From assembly GCA_933822405.4 (NCBI GenBank), contig CAKOGP040001881.1, forward strand, positions 1 to 64,000: a DNA stretch of 64,000 bases, given 5' to 3'. This document shows, piece by piece, positions 46,301 through 55,350 of this stretch (positions are counted from its first letter, which is position 1; each line of letters opens with the position of its first letter). The stretch is from Cylindrotheca closterium (lineage: Eukaryota > Bacillariophyta > Bacillariophyceae > Bacillariales > Bacillariaceae). Made by a program: the position numbers and the translations under genes. The notes under the pieces are model-generated. The model was not told where the DNA came from. It was given only the letters and a program-made list of their open reading frames with translations, and did not search any database.

Positions 46301-47443
46301 GAAATCACCTCCTTCTCCACCTGCGCCTATACAAAACATATGCCCACCCGGTTTGTTTCCAAATTTCCATTTTCGGAGAATATCAAGTGGATCGACAGTT
46401 GCGTGTTGGCTGAACGACAAATCCATCCGTCGTGCAAGGACAACCTTTTCCAGAGTATTGTTGTCTTTACTAAATTCCGCTAGAGCTGCGGATACACCCG
46501 TTTCATACATTTCCTGCCCATCTCTGTTGGCATAAGTAGATACTCTCGACAGGACAGGTGGCAACGTGGTGGGGGCCTTCGCGGGAGTTGTTGCATCCGA
46601 AACATGTGTCAATAACGTCAGGAGACGAGATGCAGCCAAAGAAAAGCCAATCGAGTCATCCCCATCATCTTTGTAGAGATGTACGGCGACCGTGGTTGTT
46701 GCCATGGTGTCTGCTGGGCTTTCCTTGGTCCTCCGTATTTCAATTGCCGGGAGGATCCATAATCCTTTTGAAAAACTAGCCCATTCGTCCGCGACATGGC
46801 TATGATCTGTCTCGGTATCAAATCTTTGGCCACCATAGAAATGACTCTCCTCTGGCAGCTCTTGAACCAAGTCCCAGAAGTGATCATCGAACGTGGTACC
46901 GCGATATATTTTCGACGACCCATATACAGCCGCTTCAAGGGTTCCCTCAGCTGTTGCAAAGTACAAACTGGGCGGTTTGTCGTCAGCCTCCTTTTGTGCC
47001 TGGAGCCAACATAAAGGATCAATATTGTGGGATATCGCATGCTCTATCCGTAGCACGCGTGCTTGTTCAGGCAAAGTGGCATCTCCAGAAGAAATGAAGG
47101 TCAATACTTGTCGCAACAGTTGCAAACAAGTATGGAGCGTCGATTCCCGCTTCATTATCTCACTCGACGTTATTCTGAAGTGTTCCGGATATAGTATATT
47201 GTACGGTGAGAGGGTTCTTCCCGTGTCAGTATCTAGTTCCAATTCTGAAGGAGCACCATTTGTTTTTCCATTGACTAGATGACCTTCATTCGTCGTTTCC
47301 ACCGAAGCATGTTGCGCTGTTTTTGGTAGAAACGGCAGCTTCACCGAATTGGAATAGTGTGACGATGTAGTTGTAAAGGCATTGGTAAAAGAAGCTGCTG
47401 TTGCAGCTAGCACTGCGAGTTTGTGCAGTGGATGTCGTTTCAT
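40361..47443 (-). CDS. PHYLLO: PHYLLO: MenF-MenD-MenH-MenC fusion with C-terminal SRPBCC-like domain
   Basis: A 2360-residue single-exon multifunctional enzyme for the naphthoquinone ring of phylloquinone. The leader MKRHPLHKLAVLAATAASFTNAFT suggests plastid import. MenF (about 60-600) is full-length: LAGTRPRG, KDQMENRITGKF, LHPTPAVCG, YAGAGIVPGST. MenD (about 615-1260) has FYICPGSRSTPL, TSSGTAIANLYP and the ThDP site GDVGGMENSQ with NNGGGGIFSF. MenH (about 1330-1600) has LLHGWMGD, the nucleophile AGYSLGGR and the late His in KDKGHALL. MenC (about 1685-2150) has the enolase-superfamily set KFKIG, RADGNRGF, EYIEEPL, ALDES and LKPSLLG. Residues about 2170-2350 resemble an SRPBCC/oligoketide-cyclase lipid-binding domain (PRWSPWISSVAYL, FRWRATSTLLEEPYKGIQW). 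In plant PHYLLO the order is F-D-C-H with MenF truncated. Confidence 0.93.
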   Translation of the reverse strand: MKRHPLHKLAVLAATAASFTNAFTTTSSHYSNSVKLPFLPKTAQHASVETTNEGHLVNGKTNGAPSELELDTDTGRTLSPYNILYPEHFRITSSEIMKRESTLHTCLQLLRQVLTFISSGDATLPEQARVLRIEHAISHNIDPLCWLQAQKEADDKPPSLYFATAEGTLEAAVYGSSKIYRGTTFDDHFWDLVQELPEESHFYGGQRFDTETDHSHVADEWASFSKGLWILPAIEIRRTKESPADTMATTTVAVHLYKDDGDDSIGFSLAASRLLTLLTHVSDATTPAKAPTTLPPVLSRVSTYANRDGQEMYETGVSAALAEFSKDNNTLEKVVLARRMDLSFSQHATVDPLDILRKWKFGNKPGGHMFCIGAGGEGGDFFGCTPERLFQVQHGAVVSEALAGTRPRGSTQDADEELARQLYSSSKDQMENRITGKFIRSAFEELKERGLVTVGKANTLEDSSEDYEFGGTFYVRRLRHLQHLCQRYSCDLTDNTKPTDVIKFLLKQLHPTPAVCGFPQNQAIEFIREYESSNFDRGFYSGPVGFVSKQKTDIVVAIRSGLASKALERPKISVYAGAGIVPGSTVQGEWSETSYKLAVVSSIFPQSPITLQSIPTPNAAWAAAFIEELVRNGITQFYICPGSRSTPLVAAIAKTARTNIGAINAMSIHDERGAGFRALGYGRGFGQPAAVITSSGTAIANLYPSIIEAGMDGVPLLVITADRPYENRNTGANQAIDQVKAFSSTYVRWFRDILPPSDDVPVAVGLSDASHGVNVAREQRGPVHLNIQFRENLAPDAGPIRNDDRIGSITKFDGVRFTDTPGFQRWSFGGGVWTKSFGNTGAVDTNHVAYIAKLIKNSKRGIIVVGNIRKSTTQSHSDVAETFQMIDNLAKIIGFPIFASAQSGGLRFESSAVVPFAEHLLRCPLVGENLRPDVVIQFGSPLISTEVTKVIKTSTADDNLQHVLVHPHHPSERVDPEFTVSQKVDSEILPFVKYLCNVLATGPLSSSSLSPIIGLGRSIQNEIRSIVDTAAADVWMNENGTVTMTEPEIILSLSELISRQERNEYSLFLSNSMPIRDAEAFLYPLSTPSSRTKGWKGVVDIAVNRGASGIDGIISSAAGFADATKRKTILLVGDVGGMENSQTSCEGVNPDTFLLLIQQVAALHDINSLHGLKSGITGKDIYSQYGNHLTTVVVNNGGGGIFSFLPLSKHGTDVGFEEFFATPTTTFSFEKGAAAFDLPYQKVRNFDELFQSYLDSEKKEQSGLIEVEVVARDSNVKVHGKITREISDVVVRKLGGHAADDYSKEILPLAVYNNMHSEKSNRSSTSFERKTMVLLHGWMGDKSEWDGVVQFLIELLPPEWSVISIDLPGHGESRMRRSNQFHSIREALGLREESDSNLDVDQIARSVFVTLRKHNIDFVDAIAGYSLGGRVALAMKRMAMNNYHDGDLPDFSCLNDSSRLVLVSAFPGDISSNATEVPLHLQNEHKTRKHKDDRLSQEIQQMANNFELTPRSPSDAKIHWSKFLQRWYSAPLWGNLKSSGDLYNVMIDKRVSSLSNRAFDLAAVLEQCSPPLNRLDDWRAAQAERTLFITGDLDEKYSRIGDAWQSLSPTLSHKKLKDKGHALLTEAPSEIAEAINSFLQTDPGEENSQKEAGEIDDKISSIPPYPKDSNRMDSAGIAATASKFPHFQMEEVIGSLEFEPFAIDLVDGGKKTKGVAGIGWGDRSKTAESSMKRRHGFIIQLSSEDGTKVGIGEVSPLAGLHPESLGDTEDQLNAIASEIAGDRDYTMPGFDPAQILAMDGALDEFLYSFCVALGIERLLLSVRSGIEMALIALSSQIVSMPIHQALVKFSPSVYKVRSSSSFLPLNGLVTRGTLPLAISDKNAVAYDSWKFKIGHQSPANDLRAISTALQLPPSNAGGQKPLIRADGNRGFNETEALEFLSAIRDIGLDRLEYIEEPLRVASEMSSWSLREHTGRLQKLYEETRVPFALDESIVDLAELHSYDFSSIMEDLKRVVPTRSGCVALILKPSLLGLELSLRLARAAKIELNVGAVFTSAFENGVGLSFIAFLASLSDQTGGRETTRLFSHGLGTFEMLSADCLSPNFASYVNTKGQVNVASLSRAFFGLSLDEMESLSSSSLPLLQAQLSDEDAVTASSLNDVQSSGRMLSDEFEASTTISSDGREITVVASLPLPFSAEIANARFTDLPQQPRWSPWISSVAYLDDGETEWTLQVRGIHFRWRATSTLLEEPYKGIQWESVSGLKNTGFVEFIPEDDACLMKVTIAFISPRILSSLFRGTSVFFEDFLRNKIFKWSLEMFRDVVKGDLALEEGNIDLGDALFSSVEGKANAIQASLSAPFDT

Positions 47444-47887
47444 TCAAGATTATGGATCAATAAAAAATGAAATTCTCTGCTACGATGATTGGTAGGTCCT
47501 GCCTGCTATGGATCGTAAATTGCTGCTTGTTTCGCCTTCTTCCAAATGAATTGGGAAGTTTTTGAGTGTGTATTACCGATGCAATGCAGCGCTTCAGAAG
47601 ATCATGATGGTTCTTGTGTCTACAGTATCTATTTTGTTCGTTTTTGTTGGTTCATCGTTTCCACGTGTTGATGGCGGTGGTGCAAATGTTGAGAAAGTCT
47701 GGACTAATCCGACATATGTGAAAAGGGCTTAGATAGACCTATTTTCGATGAATCGCACCGAAGACTGAGGAATGAGCTTGATTTGGAAGAAACTAAACTA
47801 ATCAATTTCGCTTGTGAATGAATGTTGCGGTTGACAAGTCCAATTTGGTTTCTGACAGCATTATTATTTTTTCCTTACTCACAAACG
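47444..47887. promoter_or_regulatory. Divergent promoter region (PHYLLO / proteasome beta4)
   Basis: 444 bp between the two chosen starts. An in-frame ATG at 47822 would add 22 residues to the proteasome subunit. CTACAGTATC lies near 47620. No gene is seen. Confidence 0.45.
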
Positions 47888-48601
47888 ATGGCCAACAAAC
47901 ACACTACACGCCCTATTACAACAGGAACGTCTGTCGTCGGCTTAGTCTATGACGGTGGCGTCTTGTTGGCTGCGGATACCCTGTTATCTTATGGATCCAT
48001 GGCCAAGTCCTTCAATACTCCTCGCATGGTGAGTATCGCGGACAGGGTCCTACTTGGAGCATCGGGAGAATACTCTGACTTTCAAGAGATTGTCAGTCGA
48101 GTCGAAGCCTTGGCACTGGCAGAGACGACCCAATCAATGGAGTCGGTATACGATGAGCGAACTTTGTCAGCGAAGTCGCTTTGGAATTACCTTCGTGCCG
48201 TCATGTACCAAAAGAGATCCAAAATGAACCCTTTCTGGAACGATCTCGTCGTTGCAGGTTTTGAAAATGACGCCCCATTTTTGGGAGTGATTGACAAATT
48301 GGGAACTACTTTGCAAGAGAACCTAGTTGCTACTGGATTTGGAGGTTATTTGGCTATGCCACTTTTGCGGGAAAAGTGGCGTCCGGATCTCAGTGAAGGA
48401 GAGGCACGTGCCCTCCTTGAAGACTGCATGAAAGTGTTGTTTTACCGTGATTGCAGAGCCTCTGCCCGAATTCAGTTGGCTAAGGTCACCAAAGACACCT
48501 GTATCATTAGCGAACCATATGAATTGGACCACAGCAATGGGTGGAATGCCCCTAGCATGCAGCGAGCCGTTGGAGACTTAGATGGTGATGGTGGCTGGTA
48601 A
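47888..48601 (+). CDS. PSMB4: 20S proteasome subunit beta type-4
   Basis: A structural, non-catalytic beta subunit (beta7) of the 20S core. 237 residues from the chosen ATG, in a single exon. Features are TTGTSVVGLVYDGGVLLAAD, LLSYGSMAKSFNTPRM, LLGASGEYSDFQ, YQKRSKMNPFWNDLVVAG, FLGVIDKLG, ATGFGGYLAMPLLRE and CMKVLFYRD, characteristic of PSMB4/PRE4 rather than catalytic betas. The frame has an earlier ATG (47822) encoding a hydrophobic MLRLTSPIWFLTALLFF; I prefer 47888 because its context (ACGATGG) is stronger and the family is cytosolic or nuclear. It converges with an alpha-subunit gene. Confidence 0.93.
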   Translation: MANKHTTRPITTGTSVVGLVYDGGVLLAADTLLSYGSMAKSFNTPRMVSIADRVLLGASGEYSDFQEIVSRVEALALAETTQSMESVYDERTLSAKSLWNYLRAVMYQKRSKMNPFWNDLVVAGFENDAPFLGVIDKLGTTLQENLVATGFGGYLAMPLLREKWRPDLSEGEARALLEDCMKVLFYRDCRASARIQLAKVTKDTCIISEPYELDHSNGWNAPSMQRAVGDLDGDGGW

Positions 48602-48877
48602 TGTCTTTCAATCTTGTAGCATAAATCGACATTGATCTTTTATAAAAGGATTGAGTCTTTTCTAATTGAGTAGAGTTTATGCGATCATACCTTCTAGCCT
48701 TTCAAGGGACTTGAAGCCACACCAAATGTGTGGTGCCATCTGTAGCAATGGTTCAACTGGTCAGAGACCATTATTGCTATATGATAACACAAACATTTAT
48801 CGATAGCTGCACGATGGCAAGAGCATGTACTTTTTACAAAATCACGAGACAGAGAATCAAATTTTGACTGTCTATGT

Positions 48878-49743
48878 TTAATCGCTTCCGGATGGACCCC
48901 TCTTTTCTTCCTGCTGTTCAGCCTCGATTTCATCGACAACAACTTGGACGGCTTCCTCCTTCAGCATTTCCTTGATACCGCCTTCTCGGATCACACAAAT
49001 TTCCATTGTTTTTGCGCCACTATCAACAACTTCCAACAGAGCCTGTACAGCCAAGCGAACGCACTTCGTTTCTGTCAATTCATCTTCATTCAAGTCTTGG
49101 TATTGCTTCTCCAAGAATTCTCGCAGTGACTTGGCATTTCTTCCACCAATGGCTTGTGCCTTCCATCTACTGTGGGTTCCTGCTGGATCTGTTTGGTACA
49201 AAAAAGGACGCTTGCCTTTGTCGTCATCGTTGACACCAGCAACTAGGGTAGCAATACCGAATGGTCTCACACCTCCCTGTTGAGTATATTTCTGTTGGAT
49301 CTTGGCAAGGTATCTTGCCAAGTAATCAACCGATGGAGCATCCTCCATAGTCAAACGATATGATTGTGCTTCTACTCTTACTTTGTTCACCAAAACACGA
49401 GCATCGGCTGTCAAACCAGCAAATGCCAAGACAGTTCGATCGTCAACAGACACAATCTTTCGGATAGTACGGGCATCTTGGAGTCTGCGATCGATCAATC
49501 AAGCAAGAGGAACAGCAAGGATTGTATGTTCAATACTGAGGACTCATTCTTGGTAAAGCAATGCACAAATTGTTGATAGACGACTTACTTGGCAATGGCA
49601 CGCTTCTCCACAGCCAAAATAACGCAATCTTTTCCTTGGACTCCAACGACTGTGGATCCTCGGCGGACTGCTTCCATCGAGTATTCCACTTGCAACAAAT
49701 GTCCATCTGGACTAAAGACAGTGATGGCACGATCGTATGACAT
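48878..49743 (-). CDS. PSMA7: 20S proteasome subunit alpha type-7 (alpha4)
   Basis: An outer-ring alpha subunit of the 20S proteasome. Exons (transcript order) are 49743-49589 and 49484-48878, with a 104-nt intron; 253 residues. Exon 1 encodes the alpha signature [21 protein letters not shown] with [14 protein letters not shown]. Exon 2 resumes [15 protein letters not shown], then [49 protein letters not shown] and [13 protein letters not shown]7 is the closest human family by pattern. The C-terminal tail is acidic and lysine-rich ([17 protein letters not shown]). It converges with the beta4 gene 276 bp away, so two core-particle genes are adjacent. Confidence 0.94.
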
Positions 49744-50170
49744 GTTTGGTATATACGATTATGCGATTATGCTTGTAAACGTTGCTCTCGGTCTCGGTTG
49801 TCCTTGATGCTCTCTTGGACTAGAGCAAGTTCTTTTCCGTTCGAAATGTTTTGTTTCCAATGTGTCTGTCATGCCCATCAATAGCTTTCTCTGCTTTTCG
49901 GATTGCTTCGTCTGACCAAAGAAGTCGTTCAAGTCGAAAAAACGAAAAAAATTGGTACAGTAACGCAAAGATACCAACAAACCCCACCATGCACCAAGCA
50001 CTGCAGCAGTGTACTGTAGTTCTTCTTTCAAAATAATCTAATTCTATGGCAATTTATTATAGCTAGCTTCTTTTTTCATTGATAGACTAGACTGAAGAAC
50101 ATCATTCTTCTGGAAAACACAACATATCAAGAAGAAGTAGAACAAAGATCCTCATGTCGCAACAATGAGG
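49744..50170. other. Promoter of alpha7 gene and 3' flank of pyruvate kinase
   Basis: 427 bp without a gene. GTGTACTGTAGTTC near 50009-50022 carries the recurring TACTGTA core. Confidence 0.45.
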
Positions 50171-52008
50171 TTAGTTCCCAGAACCAGGCATTCTGAAACC
50201 TGTGCGCAAGTGACCCAGGGGGTCTGGCCTCCCTCTTTGGTGCGCAGTCGATTGTGACTCTCCCATACTCTCATCCCAGTGGTGTTTTTCAATGACATCC
50301 ACACGTACAGAATCAGTGGCTCCGTGACCAAAAGTCTTTCCTGCCACAACGACCATCAAGTCTCCTTCCTTCGCAATACCACCCTTGATTGCTTCGATCG
50401 ATACCTCAGTGGCAAGCGCTTGACTATCTTCTAGAGAGTCGACGACAAAAGAGTGGCACCCAGTCAACACTCCACCGGTTTGACGAGCAACAGATTCGTT
50501 GGGCGTCAAGCAGATGACGTGAGCTCCTGGGCGAAACTTGCAAACATATCTCGCTGTGGTTCCAGTCTCACTTAGAACTACAACAAGCCTAGCGTTGACG
50601 TCAATCGCAGTTTTCACTGCCGACGAAGCAAGAGATTCTCCCGAGGTCAAATGGCCGTGTTCAATAACAGAGGAATTGCGAATGGATTGGAAGAGCGAAT
50701 TGTAGTTGAGCGAAGCTTCGGCTTCGCAACAAGTTCGAGCCATAACTCGCACGGCTTGTTCAAAGTATGGCCCATTAGCAGTCTCGCCCGAAAGCATCAC
50801 ACAGTCAGATCCATCATAAACAGAGTTTGCAACGTCGGAACATTCGGCACGAGTGGGGCGAGGATTTTGGATCATAGATTCAAGCATCTGAGTAGCGGTA
50901 ACAACTGGCTTTCCAGCAATGTTGGCCTTGCGAATCATCAACTTTTGGGCAAGGAAGACCTTGGAAGGTGGAATTTCCATCTACAACCATGCAATGTCAA
51001 TAATTTAGACAACAAGACGAACACTATGAACAGATCGACGTCGTGAGTTCAGTTCATTACTTACGCCAAGATCCCCACGGGCAACCATAATGCCATCTGT
51101 TGCTTGCAAAATTTCGTCATAATTTTCCAATCCCTCTTGGTTCTCGATCTTGCAGATGATCTTGATGTGTTGGCCCCCATTGTCTGACAGCAGTTGACGG
51201 AGATTCTTGACATCAGAACCCTTTCGGACGAAACTAGCGGCAATAAAGTCAACATTGTGCTTGATTCCAAAGTCAACAATATCGGAGCAATCCTTACTGG
51301 TGAACGTTGGCACGTCAACCACGACGCCAGGGAGATTCATGTTCTTTCGTTCACCGATGGTACCCTTGTTTTCGACACGACAGAGAACTTCACCAGCCGC
51401 TTCGTCAGTGGAAAGAACCATCAACACCAAGGATCCATCAGCGACCAAGATTTGCTGTCCCGCGTTGACAGAGACGGCGAGTTTTTCATAGGAACATGCA
51501 AGCTTTTTGTTATCTCCCTTGAAGGAATAGTCCGATGTCAAGATAATATTTTCGCCCTTGGCCAACTCAATCTTCTTCATTCCATCCTTGAATAATCCAG
51601 TACGAATCTCTGGTCCCTTTGTATCTAAAAGAACTGCAACGTTTCGTTGCTTGTTCTTGGCGGCAGTGCGAAGACGTTCCAATGTGGCGGCATGTCCCTT
51701 GTGATCACCATGGCTAAAGTTGAAACGGGCTGCTCAGCGTGACATTAGAAGGGAACCCAGGTGTATATATACATTTAGCACAATTTCAAGGGTTCAAATT
51801 CAAATATTCTAACGAAAGTTTTATACCTACCAACATTCATTCCAGATTCAATCAAAGTTTCCAATTGAGGAATTTCCCAGCAAGCAGGACCAAGTGTGCA
51901 AATAATCTTTGTTCGTCTGCTGGTTTCATCAGTCTTTCTGGTTATGGTGTTTAGGTCAATGGAGCTTCCAGCAAGTGTTGGTACAGGGGAAGTGTTGGAA
52001 ATACTCAT
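50171..52008 (-). CDS. PYK: Pyruvate kinase, cytosolic-type
   Basis: Transfers phosphate from phosphoenolpyruvate to ADP, the last step of glycolysis. Exons (transcript order) are 52008-51831, 51729-51065 and 50980-50171; about 550 residues. Motifs are KIICTLGPACW, then across the first joint MNVARFNFSHGDH, LLDTKGPEIRTG, the catalytic Lys region IKIICKIENQEGLEN, VARGDLG-MEIPPSKVFLAQK across the second joint, the signature GKPVVTATQMLESM, RAECSDVANSVYDG and MLSGETANG. The first intron ends GAGCAG, a tandem acceptor; use of the second AG gives the canonical single Ala. The N-terminus (MSISNTSPVPTLAG) shows no signal or mitochondrial presequence, so cytosol is most likely. It diverges from enolase across a 266-bp spacer. 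Confidence 0.95.
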
Positions 52009-52274
52009 TTTCTTACTCGTGACGAAGAAAATGATACTCGTCGGCGCCAATTTTGATGGTTGACGACAAAAGCGGGGTGCACAAAAAAGTATCCTATCAC
52101 CCCGTATCAAAAAAATCGGCGGAACTTTGTCTGTCGTCCTTCCGTTCACCAGGAAAAGATTCATCGTATGTACAACACCTACCAGCAAATGATATTGCGT
52201 ATCCAAACCACTGCTGGAATTCCGATGCACAATCCATAAAATCCGTGGAGACATTTGCATTGCGAATTCCAACC
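52009..52274. promoter_or_regulatory. Bidirectional promoter, pyruvate kinase / enolase
   Basis: The 266 bp between divergent start codons of consecutive glycolytic enzymes must hold both promoters. TTGGCGCC on the minus strand (52043-52050) resembles an E2F core but may be chance. No TATA box is seen. Confidence 0.5.
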
Positions 52275-53748
52275 ATGTTGACAGCTTCTACCCGCAGCCT
52301 TGCCCGAAAGGCATCCACCAATGCCTCACCTCAACGCATGATGAGTGCCATCACCGGCGTGAAAGGACGCGAGATCATTGACTCTCGTGGTAATCCAACT
52401 GTTGAGGTTGATATCACCACTGCCCAAGGCACTTTCACTGCCAGTGTGCCATCTGGAGCCTCCACTGGAATCTACGAGGCCCACGAGCTTCGTGATGGAG
52501 GCTCTCGGTACATGGGAAAGGGCTGTGCCACGGCCGTTGCCAACGTCAACACAGTCCTTGCTGATGCCATCATGGGAATGGATTCTGCCGACCAACGCGG
52601 AATCGACGAGGCCATGCTCAAAGCCGATGGAACCCCCAACAAGGCCAACTTAGGAGCCAACGCTATTCTTGGAAGTGAGTTACCAGTTGCCAGGGTTCTA
52701 TGTGGTCTTTCTGTATCTGTATTTTCGATTCTTTGCTCAATCATTTTGTTTCTTTACGCCGACAGTTTCCTTGGCCATTGGAAAAGCAGGTGCTTCTTCT
52801 CGTGGCATTCCTCTTTGGAAGCACTATGCCGAGATTGCCGGAAACCCCATCCCCGAAACTCTTCCCATTCCATGCTTCAATGTGATCAACGGTGGAGAGC
52901 ACGCCGGAAACAAGCTTCCATTCCAAGAATTCTTCGTCATCCCAACTGGTGCTGAGACTTTCTCGGAATCGATGGAAATTGGTTGCGAAGTCTTCCACAA
53001 CCTCAAGAGCGTTATCAAGGCGAAGTTCGGAGGAGATGCCACTTTGATTGGAGATGAAGGTGGTTTCGCCCCACCATGTGATGTCGAATCTGGACTTGAC
53101 ATGATCATGGAAGCTGCGGACAAGGCTGGATACCTCGACAAGGTCAGTGTTGGTTTGGATGTTGCCAGTTCTGAATTCAAGGTCGCTGGAGAAGACGCCT
53201 ACGACTTGGACTTTAAGGCTACTGAAAAGGATCCATCTCAAGTCTTGTCTGGAGACGAGATGATCGCTTTGTACAAGAAGTTGATCGACAAATACCCCAT
53301 CGTCACCATCGAGGATCCCTTTGACCAAGATGACTGGGCCAACTGGAGCAAGATTGTTGCTGAAGTCGGAGAAGAAGTCCAAATTGTCGGTGACGATTTG
53401 ACTGTCACCAACCCTATCAAGATTCAAGAAGCTGTTGATACCAAGGCCGCCAACTGTCTGCTTTTGAAGGTGAACCAAATCGGTTCCATCTCCGAGTCCA
53501 TTGATGCCGTCAAGCTTTCCAAGCAAAACGGATGGGGTGTCATGACTTCTCACCGCTCTGGAGAGACCGAAGACAACTACATTGCTGACCTTGCTGTTGG
53601 TCTTTGCACTGGACAAATCAAGACTGGAGCTCCATGCCGTGGAGAACGTACTGCCAAGTATAACCAGCTCTTGCGTATCGAAGAACAATTGGGTGCATCT
53701 GCCATCTACCCTGGTATGGGATTCCGTAAGCCTGCCTGGATGGGATAG
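52275..53748 (+). CDS. ENO: Enolase, probably mitochondrial
   Basis: Interconverts 2-phosphoglycerate and phosphoenolpyruvate. Exons are 52275-52674 and 52766-53748, joined at [13 protein letters not shown]; 460 residues. The first about 24 residues ([20 protein letters not shown]) are rich in Ser, Thr, Ala and Arg without acids, a typical mitochondrial presequence; diatoms are known to place lower-half glycolysis in mitochondria. The conserved protein starts at [21 protein letters not shown]. Visible are [10 protein letters not shown], the catalytic Glu in GDEGGFAPP, metal ligands in IEDPFDQDD and GDDLTVTN, the catalytic Lys in [10 protein letters not shown], and [10 protein letters not shown]. 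The first ATG with the presequence is chosen. The dual-targeted or cytosolic alternative starts at the Met-Met near residue 22. Confidence 0.95.
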
Positions 53749-54075
53749 GCGTTTTGTCTTTTGAGTAATACTGTAGTAAAAATTTGCACTTGGAGATATC
53801 GATGAACCACTTGTGCGAAGAGATTTTACATACACATTGGGGTTCGTTGCTGGTATCCCAAAATACAACTGCCGAGTTCAGTGTGACTAAGCTCAGCACT
53901 ATTAAAACTAGAATGTATTTTCATTTTTCACTATGTGCATGGAAGTCATAGGGAATCGATTTGCATAATATAATACGAAGCGCATACAAATGCGTGGATG
54001 GCGACCAGTCTATGGGCGAAAAAGAAGAACAGAGTCTTGTGACTCGAAGTTGAATTGAAAAAATACAGTATTTAT
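53749..54075. other. Convergent 3' spacer (enolase / aldolase)
   Basis: 327 bp between two stop codons. A/T-rich toward the aldolase. No gene or structured RNA recognised. Confidence 0.45.
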
Positions 54076-55350
54076 TTAGTTAAGAACATCAACGCACTTC
54101 AAGTCCTCTGCCGCTTGGCACAAACGGACAGCCATGGCTTCCTCTCCGGCACGGAGTGCCATACGAGGATCATAGTACTTCTTGTTTGGCTTGTCATCTC
54201 CTTCAGGGTTTCCGATTTGAGCTTGGAGGTAGTCATGGTACTTTTCTTCGTATCCACGGATACCATCCCAGAAAGCCCATTGGGTGTCGGTATCAATGTT
54301 CATCTTAATAACACCGGCTTCGATGGCATATTGGATATCTTCGACAGAAGAACCAGAACCACCGTGGAAAACGAAGTTCATGGGCTTCTTGTCATCACCG
54401 CCAAGCTTCTCTGAGATGTATTCTTGGGTTTTGTGAAGGATGACGGGCTTGAGCTCGACGTTTCCTGGGGCGTAAACTCCGTGTACGTTTCCGAAGGAAG
54501 CGGCGCAAGTGAAGGCAGCGTTGGGGACTTGAGAAAGTTGCTCATAGGCGTAAAAGACTTCCTCGGGTTGAGTGTAGAGACGGGCAGAATCGATATCGGT
54601 GTTATCAACACCATCCTCCTCTCCTCCGGTGACACCGAGTTCGAACTCAAGGAGGATGTCAATGGCGGCGAACTTCTCCATGTACTCCTTGCAAATGGCG
54701 ATGTTCTCCTCTAGGGGTTCCTCAGAAAGGTCAAGCATGTGGGAAGAGAACAAAGGTACTCCGTGTGTCTTGTAGTATTCTTGGTTGGCAGCAAGAAGTC
54801 CATCCATCCATGGCAACCAGGCCTTTTGACAGTGATCTGTGTGAAGAATAACTGGGACGTCGTACAATGCAGCAACTTCGCGGACGTGCTTGGCAGCGGC
54901 AACGCATCCAGCGATAGAAGCAGCATCATCAGTGTTGTCGGCGGCCTTTCCGGCAATGAATTGACCTCCACCCTTGGAGAAAGTGACCATAATGGGTCCT
55001 CCGTACTTCTTGGCAGCCTCGATACAGGAGTTGATCGAGTTGCTTCCCACAACATTGACACCTGGGATGGCGAAACCAACCTTCTTGGCGTGGTTGAGGA
55101 GGTCGACAAGGGCCGTACCGGTGACAACACCCGGCTTAACAGAAGCAGGCAACTTTGCGAAAGCCTGAAACGAACGTTAGCAAAAGTAAAGTAAAAGAAA
55201 AAAAGGAATCAAATCCATTTCCGAAGAACTTACCTTGGACTCGGTGGATGCCTCGCTGCTCATCTGAAGAGACGAGGAGCGTGGAAGGGTGGCTCCAGGA
55301 GCGAAAGCAACGGCGGGGGCAGCAAGTAGGAAGGCAGTTGCGAACTTCAT
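54076..55350 (-). CDS. Class II fructose-bisphosphate aldolase, plastid
   Basis: A zinc-dependent aldolase for the plastid Calvin cycle or glycolysis. Exons (transcript order) are 55350-55234 and 55164-54076; 401 residues. Exon 1 is entirely targeting sequence: MKFATAFLLAAPAVAFAPG, with a perfect AFAP motif, then a Ser/Thr-rich transit stretch (SSSLQMSSEASTESK). Exon 2 holds the enzyme from AFAKLPASVKPGVV: VILHTDHCQKAW, FELGVTGGEEDG, SFGNVHGVYAPGN, VFHGGSGSSVEDIQ, IKMNIDTDTQWAFW and QIGNPEGDDKPNKKYYDPR. It is a clear paralogue of the aldolase at 18.8-20.5 kb, which has an intron at the KKYYD/PR position that this gene lacks. ACGTCA (55410-55415) sits 60 nt upstream of its ATG. Confidence 0.95.

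Noticed and set aside
52741..53868. 375-codon open frame antisense to enolase
   Set aside because: It mirrors the strongly codon-biased enolase exon and has no domain; enolase is certain on the other strand.
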